Numbered from the stretch's first letter, positions 17,881 to 27,041 are shown. The stretch: DNA of 64,000 nucleotides from Anaerocolumna sp. MB42-C2 (GCF_030913705.1 NZ_CP133190.1:3619501-3683500); one strand, 5' to 3'. The notes: generated by a model from the sequence alone, not told the origin. Translations and numbers: made by a program.

Positions 17881-19047
17881 ATGCATCCGAATTATTATGT
17901 TCAATTAGATAAATACAATAAATTAATTCATAAGAAAAATGTAATAAGTTCGATTTATAATGGTATTTATGATCGTTATATCAATCCGGTATTAACCAAC
18001 GAACATATTCCGTTATTCTGGAAATATGATCTAAATGAAGAAACCAATCCATATTTTATGGAACGGCTGGGAGTAAATGCAGTATTTAACTCAGGTGCTA
18101 TAGAATTAAACGGTAAGTATTATTTAGTGGCACGGGTAGAAGGAAATGACAGAAAATCTTTTTTTGCAGTAGCAGAAAGTGATAGCCCGGTAGACGGTTT
18201 TAAATTCTGGGATTATCCCATTCTTTTACCGGATACCTGCCCGGAAGAAACCAATGTATACGATATGCGCCTTACCAAACATGAAGATGGATTTATCTAT
18301 GGTGTATTCTGTTCCGAAAGCAAGGATCATACCGTAAATGATTTATCCGCAGCGAAAGCAGAAGCCGGCATTGTAAGAACAAAAGATCTTAAAAACTGGG
18401 AAAGATTAAATAACCTGAAGACATTAAATTCGCCACAGCAGAGAAATGTAGTTCTGCATCCGGAATTTGTAAACGGTAAATATGCTTTTTATACCAGACC
18501 TATGGATGATTTTATTAATACCGGTTCCGGCGGTGGAATTGGTTTCGGTTTATGTGACGATATTACGAAGGCTGTAATAGATGAGGAAATCATAACTAGT
18601 GAAAGAAAATATCATACTATTACAGAAGCGAAAAACGGAGCAGGAGCCGTGCCGATCAAAACGGAAAAAGGTTGGATTCATATAGCCCATGGTGTAAGAA
18701 ACACGGCAGCAGGATTAAGGTATGTAATTTATGTTTTTGCTACGGATTTAGCTGATCCTTCCAAAGTAATAGCGGAACCGTCAGGATTTTTTATTGCACC
18801 GTTAGGGGAAGAGAGAGTTGGAGATGTATCCAATGTTACTTTTACGAATGGAGCCATTGCAAGAGATAACGGAGAAGTTTATATCTATTATGCATCTTCC
18901 GATACCAGACTGCATGTAGCAGCAACCACCATAGATAAATTGCTGGATTACACTTTCCAAACACCGGAGGATCCGTTCCGTTCTGTGGAATGTGTACAAC
19001 AAAGATGTGATTTTATCAGAAAGAATTTAGAATTTTTAGGAAGATAA
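17881..19047 (+). CDS. GH130 phosphorylase, probably 4-O-beta-mannosyl-glucose phosphorylase
   Basis: A 388-residue cytoplasmic five-bladed beta-propeller enzyme. It would split mannosyl-glucose with phosphate into mannose-1-phosphate and glucose, saving one ATP. The sequence ([100 protein letters not shown]) fits GH130 subfamily 1. The Asp in the YDMRLT stretch is the family's proton-donor region. The epimerase is directly upstream in the same transcript. No beta-mannanase or transporter is adjacent, so mannobiose must enter by a system elsewhere or by one of the two ABC operons in this window. Confidence 0.9.
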   Translation: MHPNYYVQLDKYNKLIHKKNVISSIYNGIYDRYINPVLTNEHIPLFWKYDLNEETNPYFMERLGVNAVFNSGAIELNGKYYLVARVEGNDRKSFFAVAESDSPVDGFKFWDYPILLPDTCPEETNVYDMRLTKHEDGFIYGVFCSESKDHTVNDLSAAKAEAGIVRTKDLKNWERLNNLKTLNSPQQRNVVLHPEFVNGKYAFYTRPMDDFINTGSGGGIGFGLCDDITKAVIDEEIITSERKYHTITEAKNGAGAVPIKTEKGWIHIAHGVRNTAAGLRYVIYVFATDLADPSKVIAEPSGFFIAPLGEERVGDVSNVTFTNGAIARDNGEVYIYYASSDTRLHVAATTIDKLLDYTFQTPEDPFRSVECVQQRCDFIRKNLEFLGR

Positions 19048-19078
19048 ATCTGATATCCAATAGCTGAATTATAAACAT

Positions 19079-19119
19079 AAAGAACCGACTGGGATTTGGG
19101 GAATCACAGCCGGTTCTTT
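19079..19119 (+). terminator. Terminator after the GH130 gene
   Basis: AAAGAACCG (19079-19087) pairs with CGGTTCTTT (19111-19119), extended by ACTG/CAG inside. Only a short U-run is built into the stem end. Confidence 0.7.
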
Positions 19120-19219
19120 ACATAGTATGTAGGGATCAAGTTATATATAATGGGGAGTATTATATATAATAGAAAATGGCACGTTAAGTATAAATCCAGG
19201 AACTATAATCTATATAAAC

Positions 19220-19279
19220 AGGTGTCCCATATGCTTCATTATATTGTAACATACGAACTTACAGGCAGATGAGACACCT
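19220..19279. repeat. Inverted repeat between convergent genes
   Basis: AGGTGTCCCAT (19220-19230) and ATGAGACACCT (19269-19279) form a 60-bp palindrome with one mismatch in the arms. It lies in the 301-bp gap between the GH130 and rubrerythrin genes, where no gene is seen. Confidence 0.5.
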
Positions 19280-19348
19280 ACTTACGTTTTAAATAATTAA
19301 GTACTGCTTAACATTGTACTGGGCAGAATATTATTATAAAAACATTCA

Positions 19349-19891
19349 TTATGCAAAATATCTATCAAGTAATCCTTTGAAAGCCTTACCATGTCTTGCT
19401 TCGTCTTTAGCCATTTCATGAACGGTATCATGGATTGCATCAAGATCTGCAGCTTTCGCACGTTTTGCAAGATCAAATTTGCCTGCGGTTGCACCGTTTT
19501 CAGCAGCGACTCTTAATTCAAGGTTTTTCTTAGTGCTGTTTGTTACAACTTCACCAAGTAATTCTGCAAATTTAGAGGCATGTTCTGCTTCTTCATAAGC
19601 TGCTTTCTCATAATATAAACCAACTTCCGGATAACCCTCTCTAAAAGCAACTCTTGACATAGCAAGGTACATACCAACTTCACAGCATTCGCCGTTAAAA
19701 TTATCTCTTAAATCTTTTAAGATATCTTCGCTTACACCTTGTGCAATTCCCACAACATGTTCAGCAGCCCAGGTTAATTCCCCGGATTGTTCCTCGAATT
19801 TAGATGACGGAGCTTTACAAATTGGACAAGCCTCCGGTGCTGAATCTCCTTCATAAACATAACCACAAACTTGACATACAAATTTTTTCAT
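19349..19891 (-). CDS. Reverse rubrerythrin (peroxide reductase)
   Basis: A 180-residue diiron protein that reduces hydrogen peroxide, and possibly oxygen, in anaerobes. The rubredoxin-like [Fe(SCys)4] site is at the N-terminus ([10 protein letters not shown] at 6-15 and [11 protein letters not shown] at about 22-32), the inverted domain order of 'reverse' rubrerythrins. The four-helix diiron domain follows with ExxH-type ligands ([56 protein letters not shown]). A palindrome that matches the one before the PerR gene lies directly upstream, so PerR repression lifted by peroxide is likely. Strong AGGAG ribosome site. Confidence 0.93.
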   Translation of the reverse strand: MKKFVCQVCGYVYEGDSAPEACPICKAPSSKFEEQSGELTWAAEHVVGIAQGVSEDILKDLRDNFNGECCEVGMYLAMSRVAFREGYPEVGLYYEKAAYEEAEHASKFAELLGEVVTNSTKKNLELRVAAENGATAGKFDLAKRAKAADLDAIHDTVHEMAKDEARHGKAFKGLLDRYFA

Positions 19892-19921
19892 ACTTTTATT
19901 CTCCTTTTCGATATTATTAAA

Positions 19922-19950
19922 TTAATAATAGTAATGATTACTGATATTAT
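19922..19950 (-). promoter_or_regulatory. Likely PerR/Fur-type operator of rubrerythrin
   Basis: The core AGTAATGATTACT (19930-19942) is a perfect 13-bp palindrome in an AT-rich setting typical of PerR boxes. A closely similar site (AATAGTAATCATTATTGA) lies before the PerR-like gene at 20619-20640. Confidence 0.65.
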
Positions 19951-20138
19951 AATATAACAGGATTGTATATTTGTCAATACCATTTTATAAATTTTTTGAA
20001 ATTATTTTGTATGGATATGTATTTGAGCTTTTATTACTCATTAATTAACAATAGACTTACCATCAATTCAGTTTATATATAATAAGGATAAGAAGTTCAA
20101 GGGGTAGGATAAGAAAAAACGATTGTTCATAATGAAAC

Positions 20139-20203
20139 AACTGTTCCTAAATTTAAGATTCCAATAAATACAGGGAAGAATCTTTTTAAATTTAGGAACA
20201 GTT
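20139..20203 (-). terminator. Long hairpin after the perR gene
   Basis: The arm AACTGTTCCTAAATTTAA (20139 onward) pairs with TTTAAATTTAGGAACAGTT ending at 20203; an additional GATTCC/GGAA helix closes the loop. It starts 10 bases after the stop codon on the minus strand. Confidence 0.65.
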
Positions 20204-20212
20204 CATTGGGGG

Positions 20213-20608
20213 TTAACTATTTAATTTGCAGTTACTGCATTTACCATAAAAGAATGTTGAGTGACCGTGTATTTCTCCGCTAAAACCTGCTTCTGCAATC
20301 CGGTTAATATGGTCAAGTGCACCTGGCGCTATATCAAGGTCCAAAACACAGGAGCATTCCGTACATACAAAATGATAATGCGGGTTGGGGTTGCCATCAA
20401 ATCGGTCGCTTCCATTACCGGGAGACAGTTTCATGATCTCACCCAGATCTGCTAATAAATTAAGATTACGATATACGGTTCCTAAACTGATATTGGGATA
20501 TTTTTCACGTATATGCATATATACGGTATCTGCAGTAGGATGTTCTTTTGTTTGAGACAGATATTCTTTAATCGATTCACGCTGACGGCTGAACTTTGTA
20601 GTTGTCAT
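20213..20608 (-). CDS. perR: Fur-family regulator, PerR type
   Basis: A 131-residue metal-dependent repressor of peroxide-stress genes. The N-terminal winged helix (NISLGTVYRNLNLLADLGEI) is followed by a dimerisation domain with HYHFVCTECSCVLDL and a C-terminal CSNC; the two CxxC pairs form the structural zinc site typical of PerR. His/Asp ligands for the regulatory Fe/Mn site (HYHF, DLDI, HGHSTFF) are present. A palindrome in its own promoter matches the rubrerythrin upstream site, suggesting autoregulation. PerR versus Fur is decided by the neighbouring rubrerythrin, and remains an inference. Confidence 0.88.
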   Translation of the reverse strand: MTTTKFSRQRESIKEYLSQTKEHPTADTVYMHIREKYPNISLGTVYRNLNLLADLGEIMKLSPGNGSDRFDGNPNPHYHFVCTECSCVLDLDIAPGALDHINRIAEAGFSGEIHGHSTFFYGKCSNCKLNS

Positions 20609-20618
20609 TTTTCACCTC

Positions 20619-20640
20619 CAATAATAGTAATCATTATTGA
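20619..20640 (-). promoter_or_regulatory. Likely PerR operator, autoregulatory
   Basis: CAATAAT(N7)ATTATTG (20619-20639), with AGTAATCATT inside, shares AATAGTAAT-ATTA with the rubrerythrin site. It overlaps the region just upstream of the perR ribosome site. Confidence 0.6.
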
Positions 20641-20674
20641 TTCTATCATATGAGGTTTAACTAGTCAAGGTGTA

Positions 20675-21346
20675 TCATATTGGCATATTTACTATAAATT
20701 TATACATTAATATAAAATGGCAGGCGCTGCCTCCGAGACAGAACAGATGAAAGATTTCATGAGAACCGAAATATTTGTGCCGGTTATTAAAAATCGGAAG
20801 TTTCAGCGCATAAATTACACCGCCTACCGTATAGATAATACCGCCTGCAAGTAACCAGTTAAAAGCGTCACCGGAAAGAGCATTTAATAAAGGTGAGAAA
20901 GCCAGAACACAGGTCCAGCCCATGGCTATATAAATTATGGAAGAAACCCATTTTGGACAATAGACCCAAAAAGCTTTCAGACAGATACCTAACAAGGCCA
21001 TCCCCCATATTAAAGACAATAAGGCAAAGCCTACCGGTCCGTTTAGAACGATTAAACATACAGGTGTATAGGTTCCGGCGATTAAGATAAAAATCATCAT
21101 ATGATCAAACTTTTTTAAACGCCTGTTAATCTTGTCAGACAAATCAAAGGTATGGTATACTGTGCTTGCAGTGTATAATAATATCATACTTAATGCAAAA
21201 ACACCTAAAGAGATAAAATGTACCGGATCCGGCGCTTTCGAAGCTTTTAATAATAAGGGGAGTGCTGCAAATGTTGCCATAAGCATACCAATGAAATGGG
21301 TGATTGCGCTGCCTGGGTCTTTGGGTTTCATAATTTTTTTAGCCAT
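20675..21346 (-). CDS. Hemolysin III family (PAQR-like) membrane protein
   Basis: A 223-residue integral membrane protein with about seven helices. It carries the family's metal-binding positions: SAITHFIG near the start, TASTVYHTF around residue 65, and HEIFHLFCLGGSACHF near the C-terminus, which correspond to the S/H and HxxxH motifs of the PAQR/CREST superfamily. Bacterial members are called hemolysin III or TrhA; a role in membrane-fluidity sensing and unsaturated-lipid balance has been shown for some relatives. It is separated from perR by a short gap in the same direction and could share regulation, but has its own ribosome site (AAAGGA). Confidence 0.88.
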   Translation of the reverse strand: MAKKIMKPKDPGSAITHFIGMLMATFAALPLLLKASKAPDPVHFISLGVFALSMILLYTASTVYHTFDLSDKINRRLKKFDHMMIFILIAGTYTPVCLIVLNGPVGFALLSLIWGMALLGICLKAFWVYCPKWVSSIIYIAMGWTCVLAFSPLLNALSGDAFNWLLAGGIIYTVGGVIYALKLPIFNNRHKYFGSHEIFHLFCLGGSACHFILMYKFIVNMPI

Positions 21347-21661
21347 AAAATCATTCCTTTCTTGCTATTATATAAAATTTTTATTGTGCTGGTATTTATA
21401 AAAATAAAATTATAACAACCAGTAGAGTTGAAAAATGCATCATGTAGTAATAAAAACTACATTATCTATAAAGGTATACTACATCATATGGAAGTAAAAT
21501 GCAAGGGGTAAATATATTAAATTTTACAGGAAATAGTACCCATATATTTACAGCGGAGGTTTTGTAATTGAAAGTATTTAATTAAGAAATTACGGAGCTT
21601 ATATGGAATAAGAATCTGGCAGATGGAAATATAATATTTAAGTTTTATAAGGAGGACTAAA
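21347..21661. other. Intergenic region before the DUF951 gene
   Basis: Divergent promoter region. A short hairpin TGTAGT/ACTACA near 21440-21460 is followed by another ACTACAT at about 21479-21485. No gene or known riboswitch is recognised. AAGGAGG precedes the DUF951 start. Confidence 0.35.
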
Positions 21662-21853
21662 ATGGATATACAAATAGGTGATATATTAAAACTCAAAAAA
21701 CAGCATCCCTGTGGAAGCAGCCAATGGGAGGTTTTGAGGGTAGGCATGGATTTTCGTTTAAAATGTTTAGGCTGCGGACATCAGATTATGCTTCCAAGAA
21801 AACAAGTGGAAAAAAGTATTCGTCAAATTACGAAAAAAGAGCAGCAGGAATAA
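21662..21853 (+). CDS. DUF951 family small zinc-binding-type protein
   Basis: A 63-residue protein that opens with IQIGDILKLKKQHPCGSSQW and has CLGCGHQIMLPRK at about 37-49, the two Cys regions of DUF951. Members are widespread in Firmicutes, often near chromosome-partitioning genes, and look like small beta-barrels that could bind nucleic acid. The exact role is not known. A full AAGGAGG ribosome site precedes the ATG, and the gene is complete. It is convergent with the lipoprotein gene of the dlt-like operon. Confidence 0.88.
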   Translation: MDIQIGDILKLKKQHPCGSSQWEVLRVGMDFRLKCLGCGHQIMLPRKQVEKSIRQITKKEQQE

Positions 21854-21874
21854 AGTTTAAAGTAAAGTTATACC

Positions 21875-22384
21875 TTAATTCGTAATAAATTCATAGTTAA
21901 TGGAAGTAACTGCATTATTTTCAATTAGAAAGGTAAGTTTGGTTTTGCCTTTTGTATAGGCTAAAGAACCGGATTCTTCGGTAAAATCATTCCCATAGGT
22001 TTTGATTACTTCGTCCTTGGTTTTACCTATAAAAACACCTTCTTTTGTAGATACGCTGTCATCTGTAAATTCAATTGCAGAGATATAATCGCCATCTGCC
22101 CCTGGATAGGTAGATAAGTCAAAACCGTTGTAATAATATATTTTATCCAAACCCTGAAAGGCACAGCTTGGAGCCTCAAAATAGTCCATAGGCTCACCTA
22201 AAGCAGTAACGATGGGAGCTGCATTGTCGTTCATAGATATGGTTACACCCTGGTAGTCAAATTGATAACCGGCCGTGTTTTGTGCAGGTTGTGTATTAGT
22301 TCCGTTGTTTTTAACGTTGTTGCTGCTTTTGCTGCAACCAACCAAGAGTGACATTAGGATGAGTGTAAATATAATTTTTTTCAT
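21875..22384 (-). CDS. Lipoprotein of unknown function, last gene of the dlt-like operon
   Basis: A 169-residue exported lipoprotein. The signal peptide MKKIIFTLILMSLLVGC has its lipobox Cys at 17; an Asn/Thr-rich linker follows. The mature domain (about 45-168) has features of a two-repeat fold: DNAAPIVTALGEPMDYFEAPSC, then FIGKTKDEVIKTYGNDF, which reads like repeated 'alpha-beta' modules of BamE/SmpA-type proteins. The start codon lies 24 bases after the SGNH gene stop, so co-transcription is likely. It may bind the glycan or polymer that the operon modifies; this is inferred from position only. Confidence 0.75.
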   Translation of the reverse strand: MKKIIFTLILMSLLVGCSKSSNNVKNNGTNTQPAQNTAGYQFDYQGVTISMNDNAAPIVTALGEPMDYFEAPSCAFQGLDKIYYYNGFDLSTYPGADGDYISAIEFTDDSVSTKEGVFIGKTKDEVIKTYGNDFTEESGSLAYTKGKTKLTFLIENNAVTSINYEFITN

Positions 22385-22407
22385 AAGCTTACTCCTGTCT
22401 TTTTAAT

Positions 22408-23490
22408 CTATTCATTGTCCCTTGTAACGGCCTGGGCACCCAGACTTTTTAAGTAACCGTATTTCTTCAATTCGGCCTGCTGTGCTTCTTTGGTAGCATA
22501 ATAAAAATCTGCTTTTTCTTTCCACACCCTGCTTAATTCCGGAGCTTTTCTTTTATCTTCAATTTTAAAAGAATGACTTAGTATAGCACCGAAATATTTG
22601 GTGAATTTTTCTGCGCCGGAAAGATTCAGATGAAGACCTGCGTCACAGGTATCCGTAGTAAAATCAATGCCCATTTCATCTATATAGTTGAGAAAATTTA
22701 TATATAATAAATCATTCTTTGCAGCATAATCTTTTATCTGCTGATCCCATTCCCTATACCAATAGGGATAAACACTGGGGGATTTGATTAATACCAGTTG
22801 GATTCCATTTTTCCTGCAAAGGTCGGTCATCCGATTCAGATAATCATAGCTGTTAGCTCCGAACTGATAATCGGGAAGTTTTTTCCCGGGAGGAATAAAA
22901 GTAACCGGCTTAACATCAACACGCATCAGATAACCGTTACTGGATATCCTTTTTCTATGAAACAGATATTTAAAATCATCCAAGGTAAGGTCGGACCATC
23001 TGGCGTGATACCTAAGAATAGGAAACAAATAGGACAGAAAACTCTCATCCCTCGTTTTGGATGCCTGGATGTCTTTTAATTTTGTTAAAGAAAACTTCAT
23101 GCCATCTAAAGTCATCCGGTTATAAGCTTCATTCTGTGGTTCGTTATATTTCATGGCTAATACATTAAATACTACCACCTTCGGTTTTTCATATTTTAAC
23201 GTCTCTTCTAATAAGTAATAGGACTGCCAGATCAGCTGTTGGGCACTGCCTCTGATATAACTGGTGATCCCGTAATCCTCCCATAAGGTAATGGGTGAGA
23301 TATTAGAAAAAACTTCGCAATCACCAACAAATATAACATCATGATTTTTTTCTTCGGCATAATATTCTTCAATTAAATTACCCTCATGGATTTCCGATAC
23401 ATATTTTGGCATAAATAAGTCTTGCAATAATATAAGGAAAATGATAAAAAAGCTTATTACGATGAGATTTAAACGCAAATTTTTCTTCAT
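22408..23490 (-). CDS. Membrane-anchored SGNH-like protein (DltD/AlgJ-like role)
   Basis: A 360-residue protein with an N-terminal membrane helix (about 8-26) and an extracytoplasmic SGNH-hydrolase-like domain. The block-I motif, normally GDS, reads GDC (Cys58) in IFVGDCEVFSNI; the block-V Asp-x-x-His is present (Asp283, His287 in CDAGLHLN). Directly after the MBOAT gene (15-bp gap), it is where DltD lies in dlt operons and where AlgJ/AlgX-type acyl-transfer partners lie in polysaccharide acylation loci. It probably receives the acyl or aminoacyl group outside the membrane and places it on the acceptor. Either Cys58 acts as nucleophile or a nearby Ser substitutes. Confidence 0.82.
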   Translation of the reverse strand: MKKNLRLNLIVISFFIIFLILLQDLFMPKYVSEIHEGNLIEEYYAEEKNHDVIFVGDCEVFSNISPITLWEDYGITSYIRGSAQQLIWQSYYLLEETLKYEKPKVVVFNVLAMKYNEPQNEAYNRMTLDGMKFSLTKLKDIQASKTRDESFLSYLFPILRYHARWSDLTLDDFKYLFHRKRISSNGYLMRVDVKPVTFIPPGKKLPDYQFGANSYDYLNRMTDLCRKNGIQLVLIKSPSVYPYWYREWDQQIKDYAAKNDLLYINFLNYIDEMGIDFTTDTCDAGLHLNLSGAEKFTKYFGAILSHSFKIEDKRKAPELSRVWKEKADFYYATKEAQQAELKKYGYLKSLGAQAVTRDNE

Positions 23491-23505
23491 ATTCTCCTCC
23501 TAAGG

Positions 23506-25083
23506 TTAAAACTGGCTGTATATAAATTGGCTTGCATTATAACCGATGCCATATGCACCAAATATCAGGACGGAAAGAAACAGGATGAAATATATGGCAT
23601 ACCTGATAAGAACCGGTTTTGCCGACAGTTTTTTGCGGACGCTTCCTCGCCGTCCGATTAAACTGACAGTTAACATAGTGGTTACGCCAAGGATAAGCAC
23701 CACATAATCGGCTAAGGTAAGCCCGAGCCCCATAAAACCTCCGCTTAGGATTTCCTGTATATTTAAATCAGTAAAAATGGTTCCATACATTTTAATGGTG
23801 GTACTTACATCCCGGTAGCAGTCAAAAGTCCTTAAGAAACTCATCAGCCAGAAAGTACGGGTTACCTGAAATAAACGGTAATAAAAAGTATGTCCGATAG
23901 GGCATCTGCTGTGGAATTTCTCATAAAGGGGCGCACACTCCTGTGAGATAAGGATAATGATACCGTTTAATAACCCCCATACAATAAAATTCCAACTTCC
24001 GCCATGCCAGAAACCGGTGGTAAACCAGACCACCAAAGTTGCGATATATACGGGAATCCGTTTGCCTATATTCTCACCAAAGGTTTTTCTGCAGGTTTTA
24101 GACAGGTTTAACATTGGCTTGCAAACCGAAATCGGATAAAACATATATTCCTTAAACCAGGTACCTAAGGTAATGTGCCATCTTCGCCAGTATTCCACAA
24201 TGGATTTAGAGAAGTATGGTCTTATAAAGTTTTCTTTGATACGGATGCCCAGAACTTCGGCAATTCCGATTGTTATGTCAATGCCTCCGGTAAAGTCGGA
24301 ATATAATTCAATGGCGTAAAAGAACATTCCCATTAATACATAGGAGCCCTGATATTTATCCGGAGCCCCGATAATAGTATTTACGGCGGTAAGAATACGG
24401 TCAGCCACAACCAATTTCTTAAAATATCCCCATAAAATCCTGGTAAGCCCGAAGGTAATATTTCTTTGGTTATATTCATGATGTTGAAACATGGTTTCTT
24501 TCAGGTCATCAAAACGGCTGATGGGGCCTTGTATCAACTGGGGAAAAAATGAGATAAACAAAGCAAGTTTGCCTATGTTTTTTTCAGCGGGATACTTTTC
24601 CCGGTAAATATCAATAATATAACCCATTGACTGAAAAGTATAAAAGGAGATGCCAAGGGGAAGCAGGAACTGAAAAAAAGACAATTCCTGATTAAAAATC
24701 ATGTTAATATTATAGATTGCAAAGTCAGTATATTTTAAAATTCCCAAAATACCGAAATTAAGAAATAAGCATAATAAAAGCCAGCGAAAACGTTTGGTTT
24801 TTACAGCTGCTTTATATTCCTTTTTCTCTTCCCTGGTAAGCGAGGCTTTTTTTTCTTTTAAATAAGCGGATTGCAGGACAGACAACTGATTTAATTTAAG
24901 ACTTACGAAATAAGTGGAAACCGTTGTAAACAGAATATAAGTCAGATACCAGTTTCCTGCAAAGAAATAAAAGATATAGCTGGAAGTCAGAAGCAATATC
25001 CACTGAAATTTTTTCGGTATCAGGTAATAAATTATAAATAACAGAATCAAAAAAATAACAAAGCTGTGGGATGTGAAAAGCAT
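23506..25083 (-). CDS. MBOAT-family membrane O-acyltransferase (DltB/AlgI-like)
   Basis: A 525-residue polytopic membrane protein. Ten or more hydrophobic helices are visible. The family signature region includes the LGISFYTFQSMGYIIDIYR stretch (about 145-165), the conserved GPISRFDDLK, WRRWHITLGTWFKEYMFYPI and the catalytic-type His in TGFWHGGSWNFIVWGL. Such proteins move an activated acyl or aminoacyl group from a carrier inside the cell to a substrate outside. The carrier-protein gene is the next gene upstream in the operon (about 100 bp) and the SGNH protein is next downstream. That set matches DltB rather than acetyl-CoA-using AlgI systems. Confidence 0.92.
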   Translation of the reverse strand: MLFTSHSFVIFLILLFIIYYLIPKKFQWILLLTSSYIFYFFAGNWYLTYILFTTVSTYFVSLKLNQLSVLQSAYLKEKKASLTREEKKEYKAAVKTKRFRWLLLCLFLNFGILGILKYTDFAIYNINMIFNQELSFFQFLLPLGISFYTFQSMGYIIDIYREKYPAEKNIGKLALFISFFPQLIQGPISRFDDLKETMFQHHEYNQRNITFGLTRILWGYFKKLVVADRILTAVNTIIGAPDKYQGSYVLMGMFFYAIELYSDFTGGIDITIGIAEVLGIRIKENFIRPYFSKSIVEYWRRWHITLGTWFKEYMFYPISVCKPMLNLSKTCRKTFGENIGKRIPVYIATLVVWFTTGFWHGGSWNFIVWGLLNGIIILISQECAPLYEKFHSRCPIGHTFYYRLFQVTRTFWLMSFLRTFDCYRDVSTTIKMYGTIFTDLNIQEILSGGFMGLGLTLADYVVLILGVTTMLTVSLIGRRGSVRKKLSAKPVLIRYAIYFILFLSVLIFGAYGIGYNASQFIYSQF

Positions 25084-25184
25084 GAAACCCCCTCATTCTT
25101 ATAAGTTACCTGGTATGCGTATCACAATAAATGTATCAATATACAATATACCATTAACGAATAGCTCGTTCAGATATGCAATTC

Positions 25185-25412
25185 CTAATCATCAGATAAA
25201 CGTTCGATTAATTGATAGAGTGCTTTAGCCGAATTAAAGTTATCCGGAGTAATCTCATCTGCCGGAATAGCTACATCATATTCATCATTAATTTCAGATA
25301 TCAGGGTTACAATATCAAAAGAATCTATGATATTATCATCAATTAAGGTATTGCAGGTTTCGTAATCGATTTCCGGATGAATACTTTTTAATAGTTCGAT
25401 TAATTGTTCCAT
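25185..25412 (-). CDS. Acyl/aminoacyl carrier protein (DltC-like)
   Basis: A 75-residue acidic four-helix carrier protein. Ser31 in the IIDSFDIVTLISEI motif is the expected 4'-phosphopantetheine site. It lies between the adenylation-enzyme and MBOAT genes, as DltC does, and would carry the aminoacyl thioester. Length and charge fit the DltC family. AGGAGG precedes the ATG. Confidence 0.92.
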   Translation of the reverse strand: MEQLIELLKSIHPEIDYETCNTLIDDNIIDSFDIVTLISEINDEYDVAIPADEITPDNFNSAKALYQLIERLSDD

Positions 25413-25490
25413 AGTGTCCTCATTTCCTCCTTTTTATAATGTGTATAACTTGGATACATTAACAGTTTTAAGTAAATCGGTTTTTCAGAC

Positions 25491-27011
25491 TTATGATTTA
25501 TTATCTTTGTAATAAGACTCCTTTAGAAATACCCTGTTTATTTTACCGTTCGGTGTGAGGGGCATTTCTTCAAGAGATCTGATAACATTGGGCAGCATAT
25601 ATCGTGGCAGCTTTTCTTTCATCTTATTAATAACTTCGCTGTCCTTGAGACTGCCGACGTAATATAAGAGAATTTTTTTCTTATCTTCATCAAATAAACA
25701 GCAGGCGGCTTTAATACCGCCTAAGTTATTTACAATCATTTCGATTTCACCTAATTCAATGCGGTGTCCCATGTGTTTGATCTGGTTATCCTTACGGGAA
25801 ATAAAAATTAATTCTCCCCGATCATTGTATCGTCCCAGATCACCGGTACGGTAGATCAATTCGGGGTATGCCGTATTTAACGGATTCTGGACAAAGACTT
25901 CTTTTGTTTTATCAAAATCCCCATAATAACCAAGGGTAAGTGCAGTGCCGCGGATACAGATCTCACCGGTGTCACCGGGAGACGGTATTTGATTTTGTTC
26001 ATCCAGTAATATAATTTCCGTGTTTTGAAAAGGCCGTCCAATCGGCATAACTTCCTCTGAATTAAAATCACGGTCGACAAGGTAATAACAGGACATTCCG
26101 GTAGCTTCCGTGGGACCGTATAGGTTAAAAAAACGTGCCTTAGGAAGAGCCTGTTTCCAGAGGTTAAATTGTTTTATGGGAAATACTTCACTGCCAAAGG
26201 CTATGGTATGAAGGTATTTGGGGATCACCTTATCCAAGGTACCAAAAGCGGATATCATAGTAAGGGCGGACACGACCCAGCACACTGTATTTATCTTATA
26301 TTCATTTAAGAATTCTACCAGCTTAACCGGAAAGCGGAATATACTTTTCGGAATCAGGTAAGTGGTTGCACCGAATTTTAAGGTAGGATACAGTTCTTTT
26401 AGACAGGCATCTACATAGAGGGGAGTCTGGTTTCCGAAGACGGTATCTTCGCTGATCTGCAGCACTTTTGATAAATTTTCAATGTAATCAATAACGGAGC
26501 GGTGACAGGCAGCCACTCCTTTTGGAATACCGGTTGAACCCGAGGTAAATACAATATAGATGGGGTCCGTATCAATTGCTTTATCTCTGATTTTAGCTAT
26601 AATATCTTCCTTAATGGCCGTTTTTATAATCGTTTTATATAGGAATATCTTACCCTTATAATCTAAAGACGGAATTATATCCTGAGTCGTTTCATCACAG
26701 ATTACGGCATTGGGATTTAGTTTTTTAAAAATAAGCTTAATCCGGTTTTTTGGCATTTCCTCATCAAGAGGTACATAATAATTGCCCCCATAAACAATTC
26801 CATAAAAAGCGACAATAGAGGCCGGATGTTTTTTCATAAATACGATGACGGGTTCCTTATAGATTTTCTCATCGCTAAGAAAGGTTCCGATTGCCCTTCC
26901 ATACTCATATACTTCACGAAAGGTAATGTGGTCTTCTTCATTGGCATATGCAGTTTTTTCCGGCTTTTGTCTCACGGTAGCCTCTAAATATTCTAAAACA
27001 TTACGTAACAT
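25491..27011 (-). CDS. Amino-acid adenylation enzyme (DltA-like ligase)
   Basis: A 506-residue stand-alone adenylation enzyme that activates an amino acid with ATP and loads it on the carrier protein. Core motifs: FTSGSTGIPKGV (A3), NLYGPTEATG (A5), GEICIRG, YRTGDLGRYNDRGELIF (A7/A8) and the C-terminal Lys in TPNGKINR (A10). By eye, the DltA pocket segment 'FDLSVMD' aligns with VDACLKE here: the Asp that holds the alpha-amino group is kept but its neighbours differ. So an amino acid is the likely substrate, perhaps not D-alanine. ATG at 27011 with AAGGAG 6 bases before is preferred over a GTG at 27032. It starts 30 bp after the racemase gene. Confidence 0.88.
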   Translation of the reverse strand: MLRNVLEYLEATVRQKPEKTAYANEEDHITFREVYEYGRAIGTFLSDEKIYKEPVIVFMKKHPASIVAFYGIVYGGNYYVPLDEEMPKNRIKLIFKKLNPNAVICDETTQDIIPSLDYKGKIFLYKTIIKTAIKEDIIAKIRDKAIDTDPIYIVFTSGSTGIPKGVAACHRSVIDYIENLSKVLQISEDTVFGNQTPLYVDACLKELYPTLKFGATTYLIPKSIFRFPVKLVEFLNEYKINTVCWVVSALTMISAFGTLDKVIPKYLHTIAFGSEVFPIKQFNLWKQALPKARFFNLYGPTEATGMSCYYLVDRDFNSEEVMPIGRPFQNTEIILLDEQNQIPSPGDTGEICIRGTALTLGYYGDFDKTKEVFVQNPLNTAYPELIYRTGDLGRYNDRGELIFISRKDNQIKHMGHRIELGEIEMIVNNLGGIKAACCLFDEDKKKILLYYVGSLKDSEVINKMKEKLPRYMLPNVIRSLEEMPLTPNGKINRVFLKESYYKDNKS

Positions 27012-27041
27012 CTCTAACTCCTTAACCGGCACCGGTTGCTT

